Below are positions 7,250 through 16,174 of a DNA stretch of 47,393 nt, one piece after another. The stretch spans positions 1 to 47,393 of the forward strand of contig JBJXGC010000126.1 of NCBI GenBank assembly GCA_046154545.1. Direction: 5' to 3'. The DNA is from JBJXGC01 sp046154545. GTDB lineage: Bacteria > Chloroflexota > Dehalococcoidia > Tepidiformales > Tepidiformaceae. The notes under the pieces were generated by a model that was given only the letters and a program-made list of their open reading frames with translations, was not told the origin of the DNA and did not search any database. Position 1 is the first letter of the stretch. Each line of letters begins with the position of its first letter. Made by a program: the position numbers and the translations under genes.

Positions 7250-10009
7250 ATGTTCGCCCTCGTGACAGCTCGCACGTACGTCGCCATTGACGTCGAAACG
7301 ACCGGCCTTGACCCCGAAACCGACCGCATCACGGAAGTGGGGGCTGTCCGCTTCTCGGCTGATGGGCTTGTCCTCGACACGTTCCAGTCGCTCATCAACC
7401 CGGGCCGGGAGATCCCCCAGTTCATCGAACAGTTGACGGGTGTGACCAATGAGGCGGTGCGCTCCGCCCCCGGCCTGGCCGAGGTGGGGCCTGCCCTGAG
7501 CGCATTCGTCGGCACTTCGACGATGGTCGGCCAGAACGTCGGGTTCGACCTCCTCCATCTGCGGAAGGGCGGCGTCCGGCTGCCGGAGGTGGCGCTCGAC
7601 ACGGCTGAGCTTTCGCGACTGCTCATCCCTGGCCGCCAGGCCCGTGGCCTGGTGGACCTGGCCGCCCTGCTCGGCATCGAAGCGGCCGACCATCACCGGG
7701 CCTTGCCGGACGCCCAGACGGCCGCGGCCGTATTCGTGGCCCTCCGCAAGACTGCCGCCGAGCTGGACCCGCCCGTCCGGATGCAGCTGGCGCGGCTCAC
7801 CTCGATCCGTGACCTGGGACTCGCCGAGGCGATCGCGGGCGAGGCGTGGGAGGACCTTCCCGTGTCCGACCGGGCGCTCCCGACCGTCCGGCCTGCCCCG
7901 GAGTTTCCGGCCCTCACGAAGCGAGAACGGCGGGTCCCTGTGCCTGCCGGCAAGGTCAGCAGTGCGTTCGCCGCCGCCACCCGGATGGCTGGCTTCGAAG
8001 ATAGGCCCGAGCAGTTGCGGATGGCGGCGGAGGTGCGGACGGCCTTCGCCGGTGGAGGGCACTACCTTGTGGAGGCGGGGACCGGCGTCGGAAAGTCGCT
8101 GGCCTACCTCGTCCCGGCGGCGCTCCACGCGCTGGCAAACGGCGAGCGCGTGGTTGTTTCAACGAACACGATCAACCTCCAGGAACAGCTCCTGAAAAAG
8201 GACATCCCGGCCCTGCGGCGGATGTTGAAGGCGGCGGGCCACATCGCCGAAGAGGGCGACCTCCGGGCCACCCTGCTCAAGGGCCGCGGGAACTACCTCT
8301 GCCTCCGCCGTTGGACCGCGAGCTACGCCGCCAACCTCGGCGACCCCGACTTCGCCCGCCTGGCCGCGGCGATGCTCCTCTGGCTGCCGCAAACGGAGAC
8401 CGGCGACCGCGGTGAACTGAACTTCGACCAGGACGACTGGCTCACCTGGCAGCGGTTTTCGGCCCAGGACACCGACTGTCTGCAGCGCCCAAACAGCTAC
8501 GTGAAGGCCGGCAACTGCTTCCTCCAGCGCGCCCGGAAAGCGGCCGAGTCGGCCCACATCATCGTCGTGAACCACGCCCTCCTGCTGGCTGACATCGCCT
8601 CTGGCGGGAACGCACTGCCGGCCTACGACCACCTGATCATCGACGAGGCCCATAACCTCGAAGACCAGGCGACGCAGCAGTTCGGTGGGTCGGTGAGCCG
8701 GCGTCTGCTCGCGGACGCGCTCGATGGCATCCACCGCGTAAAGCGCACCGACCAGCGCGAAGGCGGCGTGGTGACGCTGCTGAAAGCGTTCCCCCCAGGC
8801 GGCGCGCAGATGGCCGGGGCGGCGCTCGAGCAGGCGGCCGCCGCAGCCGCGGTCCGGCTGGGGCCATGCTTCGAAGCGCTGGCCACCTTCCTGCCGCGAG
8901 GCGGTGACGATGATCGGCTGCTGGTCGATCGCTCGCTCCGCGCCCAGCCCGGCTGGGCCATCCCGGAAGCGGCCTGGGACGCCCTCGACAAGGCGCTCAA
9001 GCACGTCGTCTCCCGATGCACGGCAGCGGCCCAGGGCGTCACCGAGAACGCGACCGTCGAAGAGCCGGACGTCATCGCCGGCGAGGTGACCAGCGCGGCC
9101 CGCAAAGTGGAAGAGCTGCGATCGCTGCTCGAGCGCCTGATGGGGAGCACAGATGCCGGCACGATCGTCTGGCTGGGGCGCGAGCGTGACGGCACCGCTT
9201 CACTGAATTCGGCCCCCCTCGACGTTGGCCCAACGCTCTGGGAGAACCTGCTCTCGAAGAAAGAGACGGTCGTGGCCACGAGCGCCACCCTCAGCGCCGC
9301 CGGCAATATGGATTACGCGGCGCGGCGGCTCGGCTTTCAGGAGCCGGAAACGTTGCAGTTGGGGTCGCCCTTCGATTACCAGCGCTCAACGCTGCTGACG
9401 GCGTTCACAGACATCCCCGAGCCGAACGACCCGGCCTACCTGGAGGCCGTGAGCGACGCGATCGTGGCGCTGGCGCGAGCCTCGCAGGGCCGGGCGTTGG
9501 CCCTATTCACCTCCCACGCCGCCCTGCGGCGGGTCGCGGAGCGGGCCCGGCGGACCCTCGAAGGCGAAGGCATCTCCGTCCGCGCCCAGGGCGTGGATGG
9601 GGCGCCCCGCCAGTTGACCGAGGACCTCGTCCGGAACCCCCGGAGCATCATCCTCGGCACCTCGAGCTTCTGGGAGGGGGTGGACATCAAGGGCGACGCG
9701 CTCTCGATGCTGATCATCGCCCGGCTACCCTTCTCCGTCCCCTCCGACCCCGTCTACCGGGCTCGGTCGGAGCAGTACGACAACGCCTTCGGACAGTACG
9801 CCCTGCCCCAGGCCATCCTGCGCTTCCGCCAGGGGTTCGGGAGGCTGATCCGCGACCGTAGCGACCGGGGAGTGGTAGCCGTCCTGGACCGGCGCATCTA
9901 CGAAAAGAAGTATGGCGACGCCTTCGTCGAAGCCCTGCCGCGTTGCACACAATACCGGTCCGATACGGCCGGGGTCGCCGCCCGGGCGCGCGATTGGCTC
10001 GCGCGGTGA
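7250..10009 (+). CDS. dinG: DnaQ-like exonuclease fused to DinG-family helicase
   Basis: 919 residues. Residues about 9-170 form a DEDDh 3'-5' exonuclease: DVETTGLDPE gives the first Asp/Glu pair, and HHRALPDAQTAA gives the late His and Asp. From about 245 on comes an XPD/DinG superfamily 2 helicase: Walker A EAGTGVGKS with Lys282, DEAH at 465-468 in IIDEAHNLED, ATSATLSA, and the late motif FRQGFGRLIRD. The exonuclease-helicase order matches the Bacillus/Staphylococcus DinG type. Three cysteines (YLC, TDC, GNC) lie where Fe-S DinG/XPD proteins have four, so cluster binding is doubtful. A GTG at 7262 is an alternative start. The stop overlaps the next gene by four bases (GTGA). Confidence 0.92.
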   Translation: MFALVTARTYVAIDVETTGLDPETDRITEVGAVRFSADGLVLDTFQSLINPGREIPQFIEQLTGVTNEAVRSAPGLAEVGPALSAFVGTSTMVGQNVGFDLLHLRKGGVRLPEVALDTAELSRLLIPGRQARGLVDLAALLGIEAADHHRALPDAQTAAAVFVALRKTAAELDPPVRMQLARLTSIRDLGLAEAIAGEAWEDLPVSDRALPTVRPAPEFPALTKRERRVPVPAGKVSSAFAAATRMAGFEDRPEQLRMAAEVRTAFAGGGHYLVEAGTGVGKSLAYLVPAALHALANGERVVVSTNTINLQEQLLKKDIPALRRMLKAAGHIAEEGDLRATLLKGRGNYLCLRRWTASYAANLGDPDFARLAAAMLLWLPQTETGDRGELNFDQDDWLTWQRFSAQDTDCLQRPNSYVKAGNCFLQRARKAAESAHIIVVNHALLLADIASGGNALPAYDHLIIDEAHNLEDQATQQFGGSVSRRLLADALDGIHRVKRTDQREGGVVTLLKAFPPGGAQMAGAALEQAAAAAAVRLGPCFEALATFLPRGGDDDRLLVDRSLRAQPGWAIPEAAWDALDKALKHVVSRCTAAAQGVTENATVEEPDVIAGEVTSAARKVEELRSLLERLMGSTDAGTIVWLGRERDGTASLNSAPLDVGPTLWENLLSKKETVVATSATLSAAGNMDYAARRLGFQEPETLQLGSPFDYQRSTLLTAFTDIPEPNDPAYLEAVSDAIVALARASQGRALALFTSHAALRRVAERARRTLEGEGISVRAQGVDGAPRQLTEDLVRNPRSIILGTSSFWEGVDIKGDALSMLIIARLPFSVPSDPVYRARSEQYDNAFGQYALPQAILRFRQGFGRLIRDRSDRGVVAVLDRRIYEKKYGDAFVEALPRCTQYRSDTAGVAARARDWLAR

Positions 10010-10368
10010 TCGGCGAACTGGCAGGTGAGCGCGTCCGTGTTGACCTCGCCACTGGCGCCATTTCCGGCCAGGCGGCTGGCGAGCCGTTGGGTCATTTGGC
10101 GCTCGAGGACGACGGCGAGACGCTCTTCATCCGCGAACTGTGCATCGACGCGGGGGCGCGGGGCCTTGGCGCGGGGTCGGAGTGCGTCCGCCTCCTGCGT
10201 GACTACGCCGAGGCCGGGCAGTGGCGGGTGCTCCGGGCCTGGGCGCCACCCGATATTGGCCTTGCCGTGTACTTCTGGAGCCGGATGGGGCTGCGGCCCA
10301 TGTTTGGCGAGGGCCCGGGCGGCGGAATCTGGTTCGAACGCCGCCTGGACAGCTCGCCGCCGGCGTGA
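10006..10368 (+). CDS. Small GNAT-family acetyltransferase-like protein
   Basis: 120 residues from a GTG at 10006 that overlaps the dinG stop (GTGA). An upstream ATG at 9943 would bury 60 bases in dinG. The core looks like a minimal GNAT fold: a beta strand LFIRELCIDAGARG, the acetyl-CoA pyrophosphate loop ARGLGAGSE, a following helix, and the C-terminal beta-alpha WAPPDIGLAVYFWSRMGLRPM, which corresponds to the NxxAxxFYxxxGF element of the family. The short length means the N-terminal strands are few. The substrate is unknown. The coupling to dinG suggests co-expression with a DNA-processing enzyme, but that is only context. Confidence 0.55.
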   Translation: MIGELAGERVRVDLATGAISGQAAGEPLGHLALEDDGETLFIRELCIDAGARGLGAGSECVRLLRDYAEAGQWRVLRAWAPPDIGLAVYFWSRMGLRPMFGEGPGGGIWFERRLDSSPPA

Positions 10369-10505
10369 CGGCCAGGGCGCCCGTAACTGACGGTCAACCC
10401 TACTTTTCCCCCGCGCAACCCTTTAGACGCCCGGTGCCTGGCCGTGCACGGTCGATACTCTTCTTGAATGCGGTTTCGCGTCACCTCCTGGAACGGTGGT
10501 ATCCC

Positions 10506-11372
10506 ATGCTCCGTCCTTCACGCTCCGAATTGGACGACTCCCAGGCCCTGCCTGGCAGCGACGCCCGCGCCGCCACGCTGAACCGCCGGCTGATCATTGG
10601 GACCCTCACGCTCATCCTCGTGGCCGAGGCGCTGGTAGCTGTGCTGCTCTCGCCCGTGGCCGGCGCCATCATGTTCGCCTTCACCGGATTACTCGGCGTC
10701 CTCGAACATCGCGGGGAGCGGTTCGCCGCGGGCGCCCGGGCGCGGACGATGGAGGCCTATGCGAGCCAGAAAGTGCACGCCCTCGCCTCCGACATGGAGA
10801 CCGGCCTGCCGAACCGCCAGGCCCTGCTCGACCAATTGACGCGGGACATCGCGCGCGCTGAACGCTACCGCGAGGACCTCACGATGGCGGTGATCGAGAT
10901 CGGTCAATTCGACGCGGTCCAGGCGCGTGGCCGTGACGTCCGGAACGAAGCGATCGCGCATGTGGCCCAGACCCTGAAACGGGTCACGCGGACGTCAGAC
11001 TACATCGCCCGGATAGACGAGCGGCGATTCGCCGTGCTGCTGATCGCCTCCACGGCGGCGCAAGCCGAAGTCTTCGCAGAACGGGCTGTGATGGCCGTTG
11101 CCAATCGCCCATTGAGCGCCGGCCATCTCCCCGTCTACATCAACTGCGAGGTCGAGATCCTCGGGTATGACGCGGCCCAGTACCGCGGTCCACTGGCCTT
11201 CCTCAGCGCGGCCGGCGGCGATGCCGCCACGACGGCGCGAAAGACGCGAAAGAACCCGGCCGGGACACTGACTGGCGACGGCGGTCAGTCCCTTCGCCGC
11301 CAGATACTCGGTACCGCCCGCGCTGCGAACGACGCCGAGCGATACGCTCACCTTCGCAAGAAGGCGAGCTGA
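10506..11372 (+). CDS. Membrane protein with degenerate GGDEF domain
   Basis: 288 residues. Residues about 29-67 form two adjacent membrane helices, followed by a short helical linker and a GGDEF-fold domain starting at SDMETGLPNRQALLDQL (the family's D-x-LTGLxNR motif). The active-site loop, where GGDEF or SGDEF is expected before FAVLL, reads DERRF (171-175), so both glycines and the catalytic acidic pair are displaced. Diguanylate cyclase activity is therefore unlikely. The domain may bind a nucleotide or act as a signalling scaffold at the membrane. A polar tail of about 80 residues follows. The start is the ATG at 10506. Confidence 0.7.
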   Translation: MLRPSRSELDDSQALPGSDARAATLNRRLIIGTLTLILVAEALVAVLLSPVAGAIMFAFTGLLGVLEHRGERFAAGARARTMEAYASQKVHALASDMETGLPNRQALLDQLTRDIARAERYREDLTMAVIEIGQFDAVQARGRDVRNEAIAHVAQTLKRVTRTSDYIARIDERRFAVLLIASTAAQAEVFAERAVMAVANRPLSAGHLPVYINCEVEILGYDAAQYRGPLAFLSAAGGDAATTARKTRKNPAGTLTGDGGQSLRRQILGTARAANDAERYAHLRKKAS

Positions 11373-11384
11373 CCGCCGGACCCA

Positions 11385-11430
11385 GGGGACGGCCGGGAGC
11401 CGGTCCCCAGGGCCCAGGCCGGGCTGGGCC
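11385..11430. terminator. Two tandem hairpins between convergent genes
   Basis: The 64-base gap between the GGDEF-like gene and the convergent SDR gene holds two stems. The first pairs GGGGAC-GGC (11385-11393) with GCC-GTCCCC (11399-11408, one bulged G). The second pairs GGCCCAG (11411-11417) with CTGGGCC (11424-11430). Their place suggests bidirectional termination, but neither is followed by a T-run. Confidence 0.45.
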
Positions 11431-11436
11431 TCCAGG

Positions 11437-12339
11437 CTACTTCTGGGCGGCCTGGTAGGCAGCCAACGACTGTCCGGCCCGCCACTGTGGCTCGGCCCCT
11501 TCGAGGCTGGTGATTGCCGGCCAGTTCGCCTGGACGAACTCGGCATCGAGGGTCGCGTCCATCCCGGGCTGGAGGCCCTTGCCTTTCACCATGGCAGCGC
11601 GATTGAAATTCCCCGCCCCGGCCTCGATCACCATGCCGCTGTCGCTACATTCCTTCGAGACAAGGAACATGACGGCCGGCGAGACCAGCTCAGGCTTGAG
11701 CTTATCGACCATCTCCTGGGGCATGACGGTCGCGGTCAGCCGGGTGCCGGCTACCGGGGCAACCGTGTTGACGTTCACGTTGTACTTCACGCCCTCCTGC
11801 TTGAGGACGTTCATGAGGCCGAGCATCGCCGTTTTGGCGGCGCCGTAGTTGGCCTGGCCGAATTGGCCCCAGATGCCGGACGATGAGGTCGTAAGGACGA
11901 CGCGCCCATACGACTGCTGGCGGAAGACCGGCCAGGCTGCCCGGAGGACCGTGAACGAGCCCTTGATGTGGACGTTGAAGACCTTGTCCCAGTCCTCTTC
12001 GCTCATGTTGTGGAAGGCGACATCGCGCAGGATGCCGGCGTTGCAGATGACGACGTCGAGGCGCCCCCAGGTGTCGATCGCTGTCTTCACCATGTTGAAG
12101 CCACCGTCGTAGTCAGCGACGCTGTCGTAGTTGGGGACGGCTTCGCCGCCGGCGGCCTTGATCTCATCGACGACCTTCTGGGCGGCCGAGCGGTTTTCGC
12201 CCTGGCCGTGCGGGTCCCCGCCGAGGTCGTTGACGACGACTTTCGCGCCACGTGCCGCGAGGTCCATTGCGTAGGCCCGGCCGAGGCCGGCCCCTGCACC
12301 AGTAACGAGGGCCACCTGCCCGTCAAATCGGATTGCCAT
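11437..12339 (-). CDS. SDR oxidoreductase resembling the (3R)-hydroxyacyl-CoA dehydrogenase domain of multifunctional enzyme 2
   Basis: 300 residues. The Rossmann motif TGAGAGLGRAYA (13-24) and the following VVVNDLGGDPHG segment are characteristic of the dehydrogenase part of peroxisomal multifunctional enzyme type 2 and its bacterial relatives, which oxidise (3R)-hydroxyacyl-CoA with NAD. The active site is complete: CNAGILRD, Ser in TTSSSG (about 152), Tyr165 and Lys169 in NYGAAK. Unlike in the eukaryotic protein, no hydratase or SCP2 domain follows. The ATG at 12339 has GGAAGGA upstream. The exact acyl-CoA substrate is not shown by sequence. The genes around it do not form an operon with it. 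Confidence 0.85.
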   Translation of the reverse strand: MAIRFDGQVALVTGAGAGLGRAYAMDLAARGAKVVVNDLGGDPHGQGENRSAAQKVVDEIKAAGGEAVPNYDSVADYDGGFNMVKTAIDTWGRLDVVICNAGILRDVAFHNMSEEDWDKVFNVHIKGSFTVLRAAWPVFRQQSYGRVVLTTSSSGIWGQFGQANYGAAKTAMLGLMNVLKQEGVKYNVNVNTVAPVAGTRLTATVMPQEMVDKLKPELVSPAVMFLVSKECSDSGMVIEAGAGNFNRAAMVKGKGLQPGMDATLDAEFVQANWPAITSLEGAEPQWRAGQSLAAYQAAQK

Positions 12340-12417
12340 GCTGTAAGGATCCTTCCAAAGCTAAAGTGATGTCGCCGCCGGCCGTTAGCCGGCTCCCGGG
12401 CGCAACGGAACTGGAGG

Positions 12418-14316
12418 TTACCACTCCATCGCGCTGAATTCCGCCTCGCCGCCCCGGTAGCGCGAACCATCCTCCACCATCGTCCTGTACCAGGCTTCCG
12501 CGCTGGCGACGCGCCAGCTCAGCGTCTCATGTGCGCCGCTGGCGTGGCCTTCGCGCAGCCGCAAGACCTCCTTCGGGTTAAACACGTCTGTCCGCCGTTC
12601 CGCCGCCTCGAGGTGGACGGCCATCCACGGGCGCAGCGGTCCATGGACCCATTGCTTCTGGGGAGGCGCGTAGGCGAGCTTGTCCTTCCGGTCGAGGATT
12701 TCGTCGGGGACGATGCCGCGCATCGCTTCGCGCAAAGCGACCTTCGTCACGGCCCGCCGGAGGAGGAGGTCCGGTGGCAGGCCGAAGCAGTACTCCACCA
12801 GGCGGTGGTCGAGGAAGGGGAGCCGCACTTCCCGGCTGAAGGCCATGCTGTTGCGGTCGGCGTAGCGCAGGAATTCGGGAAGCTGGGTGCCGGTCTGCCA
12901 GCGCACGAGCTCGTTGCGGAGCCTGTCGGGGAACGGCTCGAGGGTATCGACGTGGGCCGGCGCGAAGCGGTCGTGCAGCTCCGGTTGGAGCACCCGGCCG
13001 GAACGGTAGTAGCGTTCGGCGAGGGCGTCCCGGAGGTGGCCGGGAAGCATGTAGTAGCCGGCGAAGAGGCCCGGGTCCCGCAGCCCGCCGCGATATCGCC
13101 GGACGAACGAGAAGAGCTCGCGGCCGAGCTTGTCGAGCCTGCCGTGGCGCAACCAGTGGGCCCAGAACATGCCGTGGGCCTGGTCGTACCCGGCCAGCAG
13201 TTCGTCAGCGCCCTGGCCATCGAGGAGGACCGTCGTGTCGTGCTGGCGGGCCAACCGCATCACCATGTACTGGGCGTATGGGCTGGCGCTGGCGATCGGC
13301 TCTTCCTGGTGCCATTGCATCTCGCGGAACTCTTCGATAAACCGCTCCGGTTCGATCCAGACCTCGTGCGCCTCGGCATCGACTTCGTAGGTCATCCGGT
13401 CGATGTAGTGGCCCTCGTCGTGGGCGCGGGACTTAAATCGCGCGCTGAACGTGCGCTGGTGGACCCAGGCATTCGCTTTCTGAGCGTTGATCGTGGCGAC
13501 GATGCTTGATGAGTCGAGCCCACCGCTGAGGCTGCTGCCGACGGGGACGTCGCTCCGCAGGCGAAGGCGGATGGAGTCGAAGAGGAGCTCCCTCAGCCCT
13601 TCGACGGCCGCCTTCCGGCTCGCCGGGACGGTGGCGCTCGTCGGCCGCCAGTAACGCTGGGGTGTCCCGCGCAGGTCGCGGTCGATCACGAGGAAGTGGG
13701 AGGCCGAAAGGCTCTCGATGCCGTCGAAGAAGCTCTCCTGGTCGAGGTCGAGGTCACCGCGGGCGATGTAGCGGTAGACAGAACGCAGGTTCGCGCGCCG
13801 CAGTTCAGGGCGGACGGCGAGGATGGCCTTCATCTCGCTGGCGAAGGCGACGCCCCGGGGCGAGCGGGCGATGAAGAGCGGCTTCTCCCCGAAGCGGTCG
13901 CGGGCGAGGAAGAGTTCGCCTTTGCGACCGTCCCACAGTCCAAAGGCGAACATGCCGTTGAAGCGTTGGAGGCAGTTCGTCCCCCACTCCTGGTAGGCGC
14001 GCATGATGACTTCGCCATCGCCATCCGAACGGAACGTGTGGCCCTTTTGCTTCAGCTCGGAGCGAAGCTCGAGGTAGTTGTAGATCTCGCCGTTGAAGAC
14101 CAGGGCGAGCTGCGCCGCTTCATCGACGAAGGGCTGGTCCGAGGCGTCCGTCAGGTCGATGATGCGCAGCCGCGTGAAGCCGAGTCCAATGCCCGGAGCG
14201 AAGTAGGAGCCTGCGCCATCCGGCCCGCGGTGTCGCAGGGTAGCGACCATCGCCTGGACGGCGCCCCCGGGTACGGTTTCGGCCCCCGGCCGGAGGATCC
14301 CGCAGATCCCGCACAT
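12418..14316 (-). CDS. asnB: Asparagine synthetase (glutamine-hydrolysing)
   Basis: 632 residues. The start at 14316 is fixed by chemistry: after Met removal, the Cys of MCGICGIL is the N-terminal nucleophile that hydrolyses glutamine. The class II glutaminase domain (1 to about 210) shows RHRGPDGAG, NGEIYNYLELR and GDGEVI. The synthetase domain carries the PP-loop SLSGGLDSSS, which adenylates aspartate, then LDGQGADELLAGYD and the late VRLPFLDHRLVEY motif. Length and order suit the AsnB family. GGGGGA lies 7 nt upstream of the ATG. It is divergent from the hydrolase at 14454. Relatives act in aminosugar or exopolysaccharide modification, but no such genes lie beside it. Confidence 0.92.
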   Translation of the reverse strand: MCGICGILRPGAETVPGGAVQAMVATLRHRGPDGAGSYFAPGIGLGFTRLRIIDLTDASDQPFVDEAAQLALVFNGEIYNYLELRSELKQKGHTFRSDGDGEVIMRAYQEWGTNCLQRFNGMFAFGLWDGRKGELFLARDRFGEKPLFIARSPRGVAFASEMKAILAVRPELRRANLRSVYRYIARGDLDLDQESFFDGIESLSASHFLVIDRDLRGTPQRYWRPTSATVPASRKAAVEGLRELLFDSIRLRLRSDVPVGSSLSGGLDSSSIVATINAQKANAWVHQRTFSARFKSRAHDEGHYIDRMTYEVDAEAHEVWIEPERFIEEFREMQWHQEEPIASASPYAQYMVMRLARQHDTTVLLDGQGADELLAGYDQAHGMFWAHWLRHGRLDKLGRELFSFVRRYRGGLRDPGLFAGYYMLPGHLRDALAERYYRSGRVLQPELHDRFAPAHVDTLEPFPDRLRNELVRWQTGTQLPEFLRYADRNSMAFSREVRLPFLDHRLVEYCFGLPPDLLLRRAVTKVALREAMRGIVPDEILDRKDKLAYAPPQKQWVHGPLRPWMAVHLEAAERRTDVFNPKEVLRLREGHASGAHETLSWRVASAEAWYRTMVEDGSRYRGGEAEFSAMEW

Positions 14317-14440
14317 ACGGCGTATCCCCCTGCCAGCGCCGTCGTGAGCCCGGAGTGCGGTCGTGGACGCTGGCTCGTTCGATGCTAGCAGCACCTCCAC
14401 TACCGCTCTATGCACGCGGCCCGAACGGTGGCCGAGGCCG

Positions 14441-14446
14441 TATAGT
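14441..14446 (+). promoter_or_regulatory. TATAGT -10 box 7 nt before a GTG start
   Basis: TATAGT is followed by seven bases and then the GTG at 14454, as expected for a leaderless transcript. It lies in the divergent gap between asnB and the hydrolase. No convincing -35 is visible. Confidence 0.45.
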
Positions 14447-14453
14447 GTGCCGC

Positions 14454-15188
14454 GTGACGGACAACATGTGGGACGATGAGGCCGAGCGCCCGGCCGAGCC
14501 GGACGATATTGAGCTGCGCGTCCTCCAGGTCGGCGCTGCCCCGGGTGATATCGAAGGGACCTACAACGTCACACTCCGGACCACGCGCGGCGATATCAAT
14601 GGCATCCTCCACCCGGTCGAAGGCGGCACGGGAGCGATTGTCTGCGTCGGTGGGGCGATGGGCGGGCTGGATGGCCCGGCCGATGCCCTCTACGCGCGGC
14701 TTCCGGGGCTGCTCGCGGAGAAGATGGTCACCGTCCTCCGGCTCACCTACCGCGAACCGAACAACCTCGAGGAGTGCGTCGCGGATGTCCTTGCCGGGTG
14801 TTCTTTCCTGAAAGGGATTGGCGGCGTGGAGATCGGGCTGGTTGGGCATAGCTTCGGCGGCGCCGTCGTCATCAAGGCGGGCGAACTCTGGCCTGCCGTG
14901 CGCGCGGTGGTCTCGATGTCGCCTCAGCTCCACGGCACGCGCCAGGTGCACCAGCTCGGCAAACCGCTTCTGCTCGTCCACGGCACGGCCGACACCATCC
15001 TCGACCACGCGGCCAGCGAAGACATCTACCGCCGGGCGGAAGATCCCAAGCGGATCGTCCTCTACGCGGATACCGGCCACTCCCTCATCCAGGCGAAGGA
15101 GCAGGTCGGGAAGCTGCTGGCGGAATGGCTGCCGGCGCGACTGGCGGGCGAAACGATGGAGTCGGGCCGCAGCGAGTACGTGACCTGA
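14454..15188 (+). CDS. Alpha/beta hydrolase, dienelactone-hydrolase-like
   Basis: 244 residues from the GTG at 14454. An ATG at 14466 is the alternative, but the TATAGT box fits the GTG better. The fold's elements are in order: an early GAIVCVGGAMGGLDG loop in the oxyanion region, the nucleophile elbow GLVGHSFGGAVV (Ser), an Asp in LLVHGTADTILDH, and a His in YADTGHSLIQ. The small size and the core without a lid resemble dienelactone hydrolase and acyl-peptidase-like hydrolases acting on small esters or amides. No signal peptide, so cytosolic. The gene stands alone. The substrate cannot be read from the sequence. Confidence 0.8.
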   Translation: MTDNMWDDEAERPAEPDDIELRVLQVGAAPGDIEGTYNVTLRTTRGDINGILHPVEGGTGAIVCVGGAMGGLDGPADALYARLPGLLAEKMVTVLRLTYREPNNLEECVADVLAGCSFLKGIGGVEIGLVGHSFGGAVVIKAGELWPAVRAVVSMSPQLHGTRQVHQLGKPLLLVHGTADTILDHAASEDIYRRAEDPKRIVLYADTGHSLIQAKEQVGKLLAEWLPARLAGETMESGRSEYVT

Positions 15189-15206
15189 GGCAGGCCCGGG
15201 CTCGGC

Positions 15207-15223
15207 GAACTGCGGCGCAGTTC
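15207..15223. terminator. Hairpin between convergent hydrolase and SDR genes
   Basis: GAACTGC (15207-15213) pairs perfectly with GCAGTTC (15217-15223) around a GGC loop, in the 57-base gap between two convergent stop codons. The position suits a shared terminator. There is no T-tract on either strand. Confidence 0.4.
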
Positions 15224-15245
15224 CACCGTCCCCGTCCGTTGGCCG

Positions 15246-16028
15246 CTAAAGTCCTCTGTCCCGGCAGACATCCACGTCGAACAACAGGTTCCCGGTGTAG
15301 GTCGGTGGGGTCTGTTCGCAAATCCAGACCGAGGCCTTCCCCATCAGGGTGGCCTCTTCGAAGTCGAGGTCGGGGTTCTCTTTGTTGTTCTGGCCGAAGG
15401 CGTTGCCGGGCGTCTTGATGCGGCCCTCCGGGGAGAGCGCGTTCACGGCGATGTTTTCGTCCTGCAGCTCCATGGCCAGGCCCTGCGTCATCCGTTCGAG
15501 GGCCGCTTTGAGGAGCCCGTAGAACCAGCCGCCCTTGCGCGCGTTGGCGTAGGGGCCGGGCCCCGGGAAGACGGCGGCGGCCGACGAGATGTTCAGGATG
15601 TGGCCCCCGCCCGCCGCGCGCATGTGTGGGAGCGTCTGGCGGATGGCGTAGATGGGGCCACGCAGGTCCACCTCCCAGAGGAGGTCGATGTGGCGCTCTT
15701 TGAGGCTGTCGATGGTTCCCGGGACGAGCAGGGCGGCGTTGTTCACGAGGATATCGACCTTGCCGAACCGCTCGGCGGCCTTCGCCACGCCTTCGGCGAT
15801 GCTGGTGGGGTCGCGCATGTCCATACGCACGCCAATCGCCTTGCCCCCGGCATCCTCGATCTCTTTCGCGACTGAGTAGATCGTCCCCGGGAGGCGGGGG
15901 TCGGTGACTTCTTCGGAGCGGGCAGCGACGACGACAGCGGCGCCCGCCCGCCCAAGATACTTCGCGATGTCGGCGCCAATCCCGCGGCTCGCGCCGGTGA
16001 CCAGGGCAACCTTCCCTTCGAGTGACAT
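15246..16028 (-). CDS. SDR family oxidoreductase
   Basis: 260 residues with cofactor motif TGASRGIG (11-18), VNNAALL, the Ser of NISSAAA, and the catalytic YGLLK (Tyr170, Lys174). A preceding YANARK segment looks like a misplaced active site but is an insertion, and the pattern with a GG-aromatic step before the real YxxxK is seen in a subgroup of SDRs. The C-terminal region is shorter than usual: after the SPEGRIKTPGN loop it reaches CRDRGL without the standard DGG end. The start at 16028 is supported by GGGAGGTGG just upstream. The reaction is probably NAD(P)-dependent reduction of a carbonyl or oxidation of an alcohol; the substrate is unknown. Confidence 0.85.
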   Translation of the reverse strand: MSLEGKVALVTGASRGIGADIAKYLGRAGAAVVVAARSEEVTDPRLPGTIYSVAKEIEDAGGKAIGVRMDMRDPTSIAEGVAKAAERFGKVDILVNNAALLVPGTIDSLKERHIDLLWEVDLRGPIYAIRQTLPHMRAAGGGHILNISSAAAVFPGPGPYANARKGGWFYGLLKAALERMTQGLAMELQDENIAVNALSPEGRIKTPGNAFGQNNKENPDLDFEEATLMGKASVWICEQTPPTYTGNLLFDVDVCRDRGL

Positions 16029-16174
16029 GGTCCACCTCCCTTGTGGCCGGAATCCTACGCCTGCGGAGCGGGGATTGCCGCACCTTCACCTTCACGCCGG
16101 GCAGGCCAGGTCAAAAGACGGTGCCTCGGGTGAGACGCGCCTGCGCCTATCCCGCAGAGCAGCACCGGGTGCCG

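Noticed and set aside
7250..7290. LexA/SOS box before dinG or uvrB
   Set aside because: I looked for CGAACnnnnGTTCG and CTGTn8ACAG types in both promoter regions and found neither.
10369..10505. Possible c-di-GMP riboswitch before the degenerate GGDEF gene
   Set aside because: The spacer does not show the GEMM core (conserved GGCAAACC and GAAA tetraloop receptor elements); only an 8-base long-range inverted pair CGGCCAGG/CCTGGCCG was seen, which is weak.
15543..15563. Apparent broken SDR active site (YANARK with Lys shifted by one)
   Set aside because: A proper YGLLK catalytic pair follows ten residues later and aligns with the usual KAALERMTQGLA helix, so the enzyme is intact.
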